Below, in pieces: positions 9,588-19,179 of a stretch of DNA of 64,000 nt. Numbering within the stretch: position 1 is the stretch's first letter; each line of letters opens with the position of its first letter. The notes under the pieces are model-generated. The model did not search any database and was not told the origin of the DNA. It was given only the letters and a program-made list of their open reading frames with translations. A program made the translations under genes and the position numbers. Source of the DNA: Sisyra terminalis (taxonomy: Eukaryota; Arthropoda; Insecta; Neuroptera; Sisyridae); assembly GCA_958496175.1 (NCBI GenBank), contig OY292280.1, forward strand, positions 20,708,001 to 20,772,000. Reading direction: 5' to 3'.

Positions 9588-9648
9588 TAGCCGAGTCGTC
9601 TTGGTCGCCGTTGCTGTTGTTCGGAGTCGAGGTCCCTGGTTCGCATCC
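9588..9648 (+). ncRNA. tRNA-like head, family 1, left arm
   Basis: The best-preserved family 1 member in spacer 1. A box TAGCCGAGTCGTC (9588-9600) and B box GGTTCGCATCC (9638-9648), 50 bp apart by starts. The A box closely fits the pattern of tRNAs with long variable arms such as Leu and Ser. The T stem has mismatches. No clear poly-T terminator or A-rich tail directly follows. Confidence 0.5.
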
Positions 9649-9849
9649 CGATTGGTCCCGGATTTTTATAATTTCTAATAATTGATTTCTATTCCTTACA
9701 GCTTATAATATATCTAATTAACATTAATTCCTCATTCCAGACATTGTATCATCGAAATATTCGATCGAACAGTTCCAACCTTTCGGGGTTCGAAATGATC
9801 GATCGATGATGCTATATATTTTTCATTTTATTTTTGCTCAATGGCTTTG

Positions 9850-9907
9850 TGACGTCACTCTTTTCATATATATGACGTCACACATACGTCGCCACCCAAT
9901 GACGTCA
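9850..9907. promoter_or_regulatory. CRE octamer cluster, left arm
   Basis: TGACGTCA at 9850-9857, 9873-9880 and 9900-9907, all perfect. Inverted equivalent of 4321-4378. Confidence 0.55.
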
Positions 9908-10604
9908 TTCCCGAAAAATTACCGAATTTTCGATTTTCGGGAAGTAGGACTCTGGGAATGGCTTAGTTACGTCACGGGAGGCCTAAAAAACATATCCTGA
10001 AGTCAATTTTTTCGTTTTTTTTTTTTTGGGGGGGGGACCTCGAATTTTCGAATTTAGTGAAATGGGATTTCGGGAATGGCTTAGTTACGCTCCGAGAAGC
10101 CTAAAAATCATTTTTAAATATACAATTTTTCATATTTTTGGCGAAAATTTTCCGGCCGAAATTCTGAAGAATCCCAAAAATAGGCCTAAATTGGCGATTT
10201 TTTTCTCTTTTTCCAACTTCAAAGCCATTTGTAGCGATAACTATCGATCGTAGGTTAACGATAGTAGGCTCATTCGATAGCGCTTGAATTACTCTATCGA
10301 TGGTATAAATTTGGTCCCGGAAAAGCTTAAGGGGAAAAACTTTTTTTTTTCTCTTCTGAGAAATTTTATTTCGTCGACCAAATGTACGTCGATTTTTTTC
10401 AAAAAAATGTTTGTCGAATTTCTCGTTGAAATTCACACCATAGCTATATTACGTTACGATCGAAACAAAAATCCAATAAAACCTAAAGTTTTCGATATCG
10501 TTAATGGTTTTTTCGATATTTAAATTTCACCTATTGTGCTAGCTAATGCTATTTAAATACAAATTTGTTTTCTTGAAAAAAAGGATCAAGGACCTAAAAG
10601 TTTT

Positions 10605-10785
10605 CGAATGTGGATTCACATCTTTTCCGATCGTAACATGGAGCACCTATGGTTAAATTTTTTCCGGAAAATTCCATGAAAATCGTTCTGGTGACCATTT
10701 GATCAAAAGATTTAATTGGAATTTTCCGGCAAAATTTTAACCTTAGGAGCTCCATGTTACGATCGGAAAAGATGTATGACCGCAT
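10605..10785. repeat. Palindromic centre of the inverted repeat, spacer 1
   Basis: Left half CACATCTTTTCCGATCGTAA then CATGGAGCACCTATGGTTAA and CCGGAAAATTCCA. The right half gives the reverse complement of these in reverse order (TGGAATTTTCCGG, TTAACCTTAGGAGCTCCATG, TTACGATCGGAAAAGATGT). About 40 bp lies between the halves near 10693. It is the point where the two long arms meet and where the truncated arm copies stop, so it may be the origin or the break point of the inversion. Confidence 0.88.
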
Positions 10786-11487
10786 TGGAAATTTTTTAGT
10801 TCCTTGATCCTTTTTTTCAAGAAAACAAATTTGTATTTAAATAGCATTAGCTAGAACAATAGGTGAATTTTAAATATCGAAAAAACCATTAACGATATCG
10901 AAAACTTTAGGTTTTATTGGATTTTTGTTACGATCGTAACGTAATATAGCTATGGTGTGAATTTCATCGAGAAATTCGACAAACATTTTTTTGAAAAAAG
11001 TCGACGTACATTTGGTCGACGAAATAAAATTTCTCAGGAGAGGAAAAAAAAAGTTTTTTCCCTTAAGCTTTTCCGGGACCAAATTTACACCATCGATAGA
11101 GTAATTCAAGCGCTATCGAATGAGCCTACTATCGTTATCCTACGATCGATAGTTATCGCTACAAATGGCTTTAAAGTTGGAAAAAGTGAAAAAAAACGCC
11201 AATTTAGGCCTACTTTTGGGATTTTTTAGAAAACCAGCCAAAAAATTTTTCGCCAAAAAATGAAAAATTATATAATTTAAAATTATATTTAGGCTTTTCG
11301 GAGCGTAACTAAGCCATTCCCGAAATCCCATTTCACTAAATTCGAAAATTCGAGGTCCCCCCCCCAAAAAAAAAAAACGAAAAAATTGACTTCAGGATAT
11401 GTTTTTTAGGCCTCCCGTGACGTAACTAAGCCATTCTCCGAATCCTACTTCCCGAAAATTCGTTCTTTTTTCGAATTTTTCGGGAAT

Positions 11488-11547
11488 GACGTCATTGGGT
11501 GGTGACGTATGTGTGAAGTCATATATATATGAAAATGAGTGACGTCA
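11488..11547. promoter_or_regulatory. CRE octamer cluster, right arm (two of three intact)
   Basis: TGACGTCA at 11488-11495 and 11540-11547. The middle site has become TGAAGTCA. Other arms keep all three. Confidence 0.5.
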
Positions 11548-11752
11548 CAAAACCATTGAGCAAAAATAAAATGATAAATATATTGCATCATCGATCGATC
11601 GATCATTTCCAACCCCGAAAGGCTGGAACTGTTCGATCGAATATTTCGATGATACAATGTCTGGAATGAGGAATTAATGTTAATTAGTTATATTATAAAC
11701 TGTAAGGAAGAGAAATCAATTATTAGAAATTATAAAAATCCGGGACCAATCG

Positions 11753-11823
11753 GGATGCGAACCAGGGACCTCGACTCCGAACAACAGCAACGGCGACCAA
11801 GACGACTCGGCTATCAGATGATT
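11753..11823 (-). ncRNA. tRNA-like head, family 1, right arm
   Basis: Minus strand, A box TAGCCGAGTCGTC (11811-11823) and B box GGTTCGCATCC (11753-11763). Inverted partner of 9588-9648, with identical boxes. Confidence 0.5.
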
Positions 11824-11910
11824 TATGTAAATGACCTTAAAACTCATACATAAACAATTCTTATGAGATTTTTGGAAAATTGAAAAAATATTTCGATCGA
11901 AGGAGTTGGA

Positions 11911-12000
11911 ATTTTCCAAAAACCTTTTAACCATAGCTGCTCCATGTTAAAGTTGGAAAATTTTACTAAAAACATTGCATCATTTTAAGGTCCTTGATCC
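11911..12000. repeat. Half-palindrome module, right arm
   Basis: Same orientation and order as 4733-4835: GGAATTTTCC, AACCATAGCTGCTCCATG, then AAGGTCCTTGATCC. Confidence 0.6.
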
Positions 12001-12606
12001 TTTTTGTCGACAAAAACCAATTTGTATTTCAAAAGAGTTTCTTCAGAAAATTAAAATTTATATATAATGAAAAATCGATAAGGATTTCAAAAAGTTGAGA
12101 TATTTTTCGATATTGGCTTTATCGAATTATTCGATAATCTATCGAATAATATTGAACTTACCTTACTTACCTAATCGTTGCATTATCTTAACTTTTCTTT
12201 GTATCTTAACTCTGAAATATAAAATTCAGGAGGATGGGTGCGGAAAATCAAATTGAAACAATATGTTCAATTAACATAAATTTATTAATGTTAAATATCA
12301 ATACAGTTTATAATAAATTACAATATTAGTTTTTCCATTATTACAATAGTTTATATAATTTATGTAAAAGTATCAATTATTATAATCATATAGAAATATT
12401 AAGTTAATACAATTTTCTTGATTTTTCAGATATTTTCACTATTTATCACTTAAACCACTTTATCACTTCACATTCACTGAATTATTAAAACACAATTTAC
12501 AGCACAGATTGTTGTAGTAAATCCATTAGTGATCTTCTTGGTAGATATCAATTGTGGAAATGATATCCCACAGGAATTTGCTTGATGATCCTCCAACGAT
12601 CCACAT

Positions 12607-13336
12607 TTACTCCTCAAACGTCCATTTGGAAATGATGAACATCTCAACTCCAATGAATAATTCCCCGTTGTCATCGGTCAGCTTCTTCTGGAACGAAAAG
12701 ATCAATAAATAATCAAAAATCAATAATAAAATATTTGGAGGTCTCAAAAGTACAGCGACTTACCAATCATTTATCTCCCAAAATGATGATACATTCTTCA
12801 GCGCAAAAACAATGTCTTGGTCCTTAGTTTCTTGGTAATTTGGATCTGTAAAAATATATTTCATTAATATTTAAACAAACTATACTTTCTAGGGACATTA
12901 ACTTGAATACTGGGGAACATATGGCGCAGCCCATTTACATAATTTCCATAATGAAACAATGGTTGCTAAACTTCTGCATTTATTAACAAAGTTGCAAGAT
13001 TGCTTTTCCTGATAAGGGCTGTTTTTTCAAAGTTTCAAAAAGGACAATTTTCAAGTACATAAAAAGGATATAAGAGATTGTTTTCTTTCGTAGAAAATTG
13101 CTGCCATTTAAAACTGACACATTCTTAACTGTATTGCAAAAATCAGCTCTCCATGAGGAGGACTTTCAATTACAACCATGGTTAAGGTTGCTTTTATTCC
13201 TAATTCGGTGATCAAAACCTGATCTTTTATTATCTTCCTGTTTATCCCGTGGATTGAGATATTCTTCTGATATTCACAATACTTAAGCAGCACTCCCAGT
13301 GGCTTACATTTGCAGATTATTTGATTAGATTCTTCA
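12607..13336 (-). pseudogene. Exon-like blocks A, B, C, right arm copy (best preserved)
   Basis: Minus strand. Block A (13336 to 13108) follows TTCATACAG. It reads ESNQIICKCKPLGVLLKYCE, YQKNISIHGINRKIIKDQ, VLITELGIKATLTMVVIE and SPPHGELIFAIQLRMCQF before TAA. Block B (12845 to 12764, 82 bp) reads PNYQETKDQDIVFALKNV then SSFWEINDW, ending at a GTAAGT donor. Block C (12687 to 12607) reads KKLTDDNGELFIGVEMFI then ISKWTFEE and TAA. A possible upstream block (13465 to 13417, between TTGTAG and GTAGAT) reads YGRIVYMRLYVLSVTL. B to C gives a TG|A stop if joined at the obvious sites. A to B could join through the weak donor GTCAGT, giving a Tyr codon. No ATG start is visible. Family not recognised; probably a decayed cellular or element gene. 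Confidence 0.5.
13026..13145 (-). repeat. Satellite-related fragment inside the right arm
   Basis: Inverted partner of 8234-8352, here in the same orientation as the arrays (GGACAATTTTC, AAAAAGGATATAAGAGAT, TTCTTAAC, TTGCAAAAAT). It overlaps the end of exon-like block A, so the frame of A runs about 35 bp into monomer-like sequence. Confidence 0.8.
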
Positions 13337-13965
13337 CTGTATGAACTATTTTTGAATATATTTTAAAAATTCATTTTTGTCGTTCATTAGTTAGTTAAAC
13401 GTTGGAAAATATCTACCAAAGTAACAGAAAGTACATATAACCTCATATAAACAATGCGCCCATACCTACAATTTTACAATAAATATTACCTGTTTCACAT
13501 TTATTTATTCGATTTTGATTTTATGAAGTTAAAATGTAACATTGACCATCAGATCAAACAACCATAACATTAAATATTAAATTTATTTGGATAAACTAAA
13601 GTCAATTATGAACTAATAACTTTAAAAAATTAGCTGTCGCATTGACATGTATCGTATCTCCACCTATGCTAGAACGTGTGAACTCTTGACATGTATGTCA
13701 ATTGAACCACCTTAAGTTTTTAGTGCCACCTGTGAGTCAGGAGGATGTACTCATAGCTTCCAACAAAATACGAATCGCATTTTGGCGTTGTCTTAATTCA
13801 AAATTCTAAACAATTCGAATTGTCAATACATAAGAAAAGTTAGAAATAAGCAATAAATTTAAAAATTAAATATAATTACTTACTGCTTTTGATTTTTCAC
13901 ACATAAGAGATGAAATTGAGTAGGAAATTGAATATGAAATAAAGGCATGCCAATCGAAAACTTAA

Positions 13966-14028
13966 GTTCATCCGTACATGCTGGGCAAATTTTTCCGAAA
14001 ACCAAGCTCGTTTAAGGGATGACCGCGG
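13966..14028 (+). repeat. Arm-end motif, copy 3
   Basis: AAGTTCATCCGTACATGCTG, GGCAAATTTTTCCGAAAACC, AAGCTCGTTTAAGGGATGA. Marks the outer end of the right arm and pairs with the inverted copy at 7325-7385. Confidence 0.75.
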
Positions 14029-14109
14029 CAATTTGGTGACGTAATGGCATTATTTCTAGACTTAAAAAAATATAAATAAATTATAAAAAAAAAAATATGA
14101 CATTTTCGA

Positions 14110-14163
14110 GGTTCGAACCCGGAGATTGTTGCTTTAGATTCTCTCAACATATCCACTCGGCTA
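14110..14163 (-). ncRNA. tRNA-like head, family 2, minus strand
   Basis: Minus strand A box TAGCCGAGTGGA (14152-14163) and perfect B box GGGTTCGAACC (14110-14120). TGTTG and CAACA between them could form a stem, but with a 13-nt loop rather than seven. The T arm pairs partly (CCGGG with CCTCG). Not a functional tRNA as read. Confidence 0.5.
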
Positions 14164-14261
14164 CAACTGCACGTGTTTGGATTAAATAAAAACTTATATA
14201 TAAATATTTCTCAGATCTCAAAATTCAATTTTCTTTCGGGATCGAAATATTTGAAATTTTC

Positions 14262-14345
14262 CAAAACAAATTGAAACCATAGCTGCTCCATAATACTTCC
14301 GGAAAATGTGTCAATATACATAGTAACATTTTGATGTTTTTCCCC
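14262..14345. repeat. Half-palindrome module in the inserted block
   Basis: GAAATTTTCC, AACCATAGCTGCTCCATAAT, TTCCGGAAAATG, then AACATTTTGATGTTTTTCC. More diverged than the arm copies, and the GGTCCTTGATCC part has decayed. Confidence 0.5.
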
Positions 14346-14747
14346 ATTTTTTTCGATATTTAAAATTCTAAGAAACGGTAATGCATTGTTGTCGTATGAA
14401 CAAATATGTACTGCTCTTCTTTAAAGTAAATCAAAACCTACTATCAACTTTAAGAATTTAATTCCGCAAAAAGAAAACAAAATAAGTTTTCTCGTAAATT
14501 CCAATAAGATATTCAACTCTTTTGTTGTTGTTGTACTATATTTGTACAATAACATAGGAAATAATATGAGAAATATCGTGAAAATTCATATAGTTTGGAA
14601 GGCAATCTGCTTACACCAATGTACAATCAAAATAAATGGTTGCATAAATGTTGCATTTAATAACATTTCTCGGGTAATTTTAGGGCTGCTTTATGGTTTA
14701 ATTTGTAATTTGTAAGGGTTATTTGAAATTTTTCATAAAAATATAAG

Positions 14748-14812
14748 TCCATCCGTACATGCTGTGCAAATTTTTCCGAAAACAAACCACATTTAAGGGA
14801 TGAAATCGACAA
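14748..14812 (+). repeat. Arm-end motif, copy 4
   Basis: AAGTCCATCCGTACATGCTG, TGCAAATTTTTCCGAAAACA, then ATTTAAGGGATGAAATCGAC. The following bases (AATC, GTGGCAGAAGAAATCATCAA) continue the match to the left flank at 7290-7330 in inverse. Confidence 0.75.
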
Positions 14813-14829
14813 TCAAAGTGGCAGAAGAA

Positions 14830-15061
14830 ATCATCAAACTTCAAATGTTTGTAACGTCAAGGGATCAAATAAGGGATGGTTTTCGATCCAGATAAAGTTT
14901 CGGGTTCGTAACAATGTATTAAACGATAATATAACAATCTATTTAAAATTCGAGAAAAGAAAATTTTTCACCAAAATAATCCGTGGGTTAACCATCGTTA
15001 ATTTTTCACGAAAATCGTAAACTTTATAAATAAATTATTAAACAATGTCCTTCCGTGAGGA
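14830..15061. other. Outer right flank leading into array 2
   Basis: The first part (to about 14900) is weakly homologous to 7250-7320 inverted. The next 130 bp are AT-rich with no feature that I recognise. A lone B-box-like CGGGTTCGTAAC at about 14901 has no A box. From about 15035 the sequence (ATTATTAAACAATGTCC, GTGGAGTGAAAA) matches the relic monomer at 6895-6985 inverted, so the array grows out of relic-type satellite. Confidence 0.65.
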
Positions 15062-16911
15062 GTGGAGTGAAAATTTTTTTATCCTGAGTGCAAAAGGACA
15101 ACCGCAATATCGTTTCAAACTTTCAAAAAGGACAATTTTCTACGGCATAAAAAGGACATAAGGGATGTTTTCCTCACTAAATTAAAGTTGAATATTATAA
15201 ACTAACCATTCTTAACCACTATGCAAAAATTAAAAAGCATTTGTTACGTATATCTTTAGAAAATTGAAACCGGAAATTAAGTTGTTGAAAGTCTAAGCGA
15301 AAAAATTCGACTGATATTGGGTCACTTAAAGAAGGTGACTTTTCATTATGAGGTCTAGTTTTCTCAACGGATTTTGAATTAAGGCTATCAAGTGAAATAT
15401 AATAGGAAAACAATTTTGTCCTGTGTGCCAAAAGACACCCGCAATATCGTTTCAAACTTTCAAAAAGGACAATTTTCTAAGGCATAGAAAGGACATAAGG
15501 GATGTTTTCCTCACTAAATTAAAGTTGAATATTATAAACTAAACCATTCTTAACCACTACGCAAAAAATAAAAAGCATTTGTTACGTATATCTTTGGAAA
15601 ATTGAAACTGGAAATTAAATTGATGAAAGTCTATGCGAAAAAATTCGACTGATATTGGGTCATTTAAAGATGGTGACTTTTCATTATGAGGTCTAGTTTT
15701 CTCAACGGATTTTGAATTAAGGCTATCAAGTGAAATATAATAGGAAAACAATTTTGTCCTGTGTGCCAAAAGACACCCGCAATATCGTTTCAAACTTTCA
15801 AAAAGGACAATTTTCTAAGGCATAGAAAGGACATAAGGGATGTTTTCCTCACTAAATTAAAGTTGAATATTATAAACTAAACCATTCTTAACCACTACGC
15901 AAAAAATAAAAAGCATTTGTTACGTATATCTTTGGAAAATTGAAACTGGAAATTAAATTGATGAAAGTCTATGCGAAAAAATTCGACTGATATTGGGTCA
16001 TTTAAAGAAGGTGACTTTTCATTATGAGGTCTAGTTTACTCAACGGATTTTGAATTAAGGCTATCAAGTGAAATATAATAGGAAAACAATTTTGTCCTGT
16101 GTGCCAAAAGACACCCGCAATATCGTTTCAAACTTTCAAAAAGGACAATTTTCTAATGCATAAAAAGGACATAAGGGATGTTTTCCTTCACTAATTTAAA
16201 GATGAATATTATAAACTAAACCATTCTAAACCACTATGCAAAAAATAAAAAGCATTTGTTTCGTATATCTTTGGAAAATTGAACCTGGAAATTAAATTGG
16301 TGAAAGTCTATGCGAAAAAATTCGACTGATATTGGGTCATTTAAAGAAGGTGACTTTTCATTATGAGGTCTAGTTTTCTCAACGGATTCTGAATTAAGGC
16401 TATCAAGTGAAATATAACAGGAAATCAATTTTGTCCTGTGTGCCAAAAGACACCCGCAATAACGTTTCAAACTTTCAAAAAGGACAATTTTCTAATGCAT
16501 AAAAAGGACATAAGGGATGTTTTCCTCACTAAATTAAAGTTGAATATTATAAACTAAACCATTCTTAACCACTATGCAAAAAATAAAATACATTTGTAAC
16601 GTACATCTTTGGAAAATTAAAAACTGGAAATTAAATTGATGAAAGTCTATGCGAAAAAATTCGACTGATATTGGGTCATTTAAAGAAGGTGACTTTTCAT
16701 TATGAGGTCTAGTTTTCTCAACGGATTCTGAATTAAGGCTATCAAGTGAAATATAATAGGAAAAAAATTTTGTCCTGTGTGCCAAAAGACACCTGCAATA
16801 TCGTTTCAATCTTTCAAAAAGGACAATTTTCTAATGCATTAAAAGGACATAAGGGATGTTTTCCTTCACTAAATTAAAGTTGAATATTATAAACTAAACC
16901 ATTCTTAACCA

Positions 16912-18265
16912 CTATGCAAAAAATAAAAAGCATTTGTTACGTATATCTTTGGAAAATTGAAACTGGAAATTAAATTGTTGAAAGTCTATGCGAAAAAATT
17001 CGACTGATATTGGGTCATTTAATGAAGGTGACTTTTCATTATGAGGTCTTGTTTTCTCAACGGATTTTGAAATAAGGCTATCAAGTGAAATATAATAGGA
17101 AAAAACTTTTGTCCTGTGTGCCAAAAGACACCCGCTATATCGTTTCAAACTTTCAAAAAGGACAATTTTCTATTGCATAAAAAGGACTTAAGGGATGTTT
17201 TCCTTCACTAAATTAAAGTAGAATATTATAAACTAAACCATTCTTAACCACTATGCAAAAAATAAAAAGCATTTGTTACGTGTATCTTTGGAAAATTAAG
17301 ATTGGAAATTAAATTTTTGAAAGTCTATGCGAAAAAATTCGACTGATATTGGGTCATTTAAAGAAGGTGACTTTTCATTATGAGGTCTAGTTTTCTCAAC
17401 GGATTCTGAATTAAGGCTATCAAGTGAAATATAATAGGAAAAAAATTTTGTCCTGTGTGCCAAAAGACACCCGCAATATCGTTTCAAACTTTCAAAAAGG
17501 ACAATTTTCTAATGCATAAAAAGGACATAAGGGATGTTTTCCTCACTAAATTAAAGTTGAATATTATAAACTAAACCATTCTTAACCACTATGCAAAAAA
17601 TAAAAAGCATTTGTTACGTATATCTTTGGAAAATTGAAACTGGAAATTAAATTGTTGAAAGTCTATGCGAAAAAATTCGACTGATATTGGGTCATTTAAT
17701 GAAGGTGACTTTTCATTATGAGGTCTTGTTTTCTCAACGGATTTTGAAATAAGGCTATCAAGTGAAATATAATAGGAAAAAACTTTTGTCCTGTGTGCCA
17801 AAAGACACCCGCTATATCGTTTCAAACTTTCAAAAAGGACAATTTTCTATTGCATAAAAAGGACTTAAGGGATGTTTTCCTTCACTAAATTAAAGTAGAA
17901 TATTATAAACTAAACCATTCTTAACCACTATGCAAAAAATAAAAAGCATTTGTTACGTGTATCTTTGGAAAATTAAGATTGGAAATTAAATTTTTGAAAG
18001 TCTATGCGAAAAAATTCGACTGATATTGGGTCATTTAAAGAAGGTGACTTTTCATTATGAGGTCTAGTTTTCTCAACGGTTTCTGAATTAAGGCTATCAA
18101 GTGAAATATAATAGGAAATCAATTTTGTCCTGTGTGCCAAAAGACACCCGCAATATCGTTTCAAACTTTCAAAAAGGACAATTTTCTAATGCATAAAATG
18201 GACATAAGGGATGTTTTCCTCACTAAATTAAAGTTGAATATTATAAACTAAACCATTCTTAACCA
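16912..18265. repeat. Two-monomer higher-order repeat, 677 bp, two copies
   Basis: 16912-17588 and 17589-18265 are near-identical dimers with a period of 677 bp. Shared private variants include TAATGAAGGTGAC, GAGGTCTTGTTTTC, CCCGCTATATCG, GGACTTAAGG and GTGTATCTTTGG with AAGATTGG. A third, altered unit follows at about 18266. Confidence 0.9.
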
Positions 18266-18532
18266 CTATGCAAAAAATACAAAGCATTTGTTACGTATAT
18301 CTTTGGAAAATTGAAACTGGAAATTAAATTTTTGAAAGTCTATGCGAAAAAAATCGTCTGATATTGGGTCATTTAAAGAAGGTGACTTTTCATTATGAGT
18401 TCTAGTTTTCTCAACGGATTTTGAAATAAGGCTATCAAGTGAAATATAATAGGAAAAAACTATTGTCCTGTGTGCCAAAAGACACCCGCAATATCGTTTC
18501 AAACTTTCAAAAAGGACAATTTTCAAATGCAT
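18266..18532 (-). other. Satellite open frame that starts with ATG (88 codons), likely not a gene
   Basis: In most monomers the minus-strand frame has ATG CAT TAG, so its 78-codon open part has no ATG. Here the plus-strand variant TTTTCAAATGCAT turns TAG into TTG, and the frame runs from MHLKIVLFESLKRYCGCL to the usual end. The same variant gives ATG-started frames at 43832-44098, 50601-50867 and 54663-54929. Changes among monomers are mostly amino-acid altering, which argues against a selected protein. Confidence 0.35.
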
Positions 18533-19179
18533 AAAAAGGACATATGGGATGTTTTCCTTCACTAAATTAAAGTAGAATATTATAAACTAAACCATTCTTA
18601 ACCACTATGCAAAATATAAAAAGCATATGTTACGTATATCTTTGGAAAATTGAAATTGGAAATTAAATTTTTGAAAGTCTATGCGAAAAAATTCGACTGA
18701 TATTGGGTCATTTAAAGAAGGTGACTTTTCATTATGAGGTCTAGTTTTCTCAACGGTTTCTGAATTAAGGCTATCAAGTGAAATATAATAGGAAATCAAT
18801 TTTGTCCTGTGTGCCAAAAGACACCCGCAATATCGTTTCAAACTTTCAAAAAGGACAATTTTCTAATGCATAAAAAGGACATAAGGGATGTTTTCCTCAC
18901 TAAATTAAAGTTGAATATTATAAACTAAACCATTCTTAACCACTATGCAAAAAATAAAAAACATTTGTTACGTATATCTTTGGAAAATTAAAAACTGGAA
19001 ATTAAATTGATGAAAGTCTATGCGAAAAAATTCGACTGATATTGGGTCATTTAAAGAAGGTGACTTTTCATTATGAGGTCTAGTTTTCTCAACGGATTCT
19101 GAATTAAGGCTATCAAGTGAAATATAATAGGAAAAAAATTTTGTCCTGTGTGCCAAAAGACACCCGCAATATCGTTTCA

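Larger units (their letters stand above)
7250..10688 (+). repeat. Left arm of the large inverted repeat, spacer 1
   Basis: Reverse-complement partner of about 10697-14028. Matching points include 7331-7385 with 13966-14028, 7480-7570 with 13820-13910, exon blocks at 8041-8778 with 12607-13336, the tRNA-like head at 9588-9648 with 11753-11823 and the CRE cluster at 9850-9907 with 11488-11547. The arms differ by scattered substitutions and small indels. Long arms meeting at a short palindrome resemble foldback-type elements, although no transposase or target-site duplication can be shown. Confidence 0.9.
10697..14028 (-). repeat. Right arm of the large inverted repeat, spacer 1
   Basis: Inverted partner of about 7331-10688 and direct repeat of the truncated arm at 3621-5815. 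It keeps the longest exon-like series (A, B, C) without stops inside the blocks. It ends at the motif block 13966-14028, after which 720 bp of unrelated DNA is inserted before homology to the left flank resumes at 14748. Confidence 0.9.
14028..14748. other. 720-bp block between two copies of the arm-end motif
   Basis: Interrupts the right flank. The sequence before it (to 14028) and after it (from 14748) are both colinear with the left flank, which has no such block at 7325. The block is bordered by direct copies of the motif (13966-14028 and 14748-14812). It holds a tRNA-like head (14110-14163) and a half-palindrome module (14262-14345). The remainder (14350-14747) is AT-rich with no feature that I can support. 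The arrangement fits insertion of a composite piece by recombination between motif copies. Confidence 0.65.
3621..15061. repeat. Spacer 1: first copy of the 11.4-kb inter-array segment
   Basis: Non-satellite DNA between arrays 1 and 2. It has a near-identical partner at 25403-35888. Equivalent points are 21782 bp apart at the left end and about 20837 to 20827 bp apart further right, the change being due to a 945-bp deletion in the partner. Parts in order: a truncated inverted-repeat arm (3621 to about 5960), a single-copy interval (about 5960-6786), relic satellite monomers (6787-7246), the left arm (to about 10688), a palindromic centre, the right arm (about 10697-14028), an inserted 720-bp block and the junction to array 2. 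Both satellite junctions match those of spacer 2, so the duplication ran through the arrays. Confidence 0.95.

Noticed and set aside
13417..13465. Upstream exon-like block (YGRIVYMRLYVLSVTL) as a firm exon of the A-B-C gene
   Set aside because: The ends look like splice sites, but its open frame does not join block A in phase, so it is mentioned only as a possibility.
13968..14156. 62-codon minus-strand frame with GFEPRKCH
   Set aside because: It overlaps the family 2 tRNA-like head and the arm-end motif. The peptide is a by-product.
14901..14912. Isolated B-box-like CGGGTTCGTAAC as another tRNA-like gene
   Set aside because: No A box at a suitable distance upstream, and the last bases depart from the B-box consensus.
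3621..15061. Transposase, reverse transcriptase or integrase coding region
   Set aside because: I looked for long frames with such domains on both strands. None exceeds about 111 codons, and none shows recognisable catalytic motifs.
15219..15455. Minus-strand 78-codon frames in each satellite monomer as genes
   Set aside because: They begin at TTG, not ATG. In most monomers ATG CAT is followed by TAG. Variation is mostly amino-acid changing, and several monomers are frameshifted.
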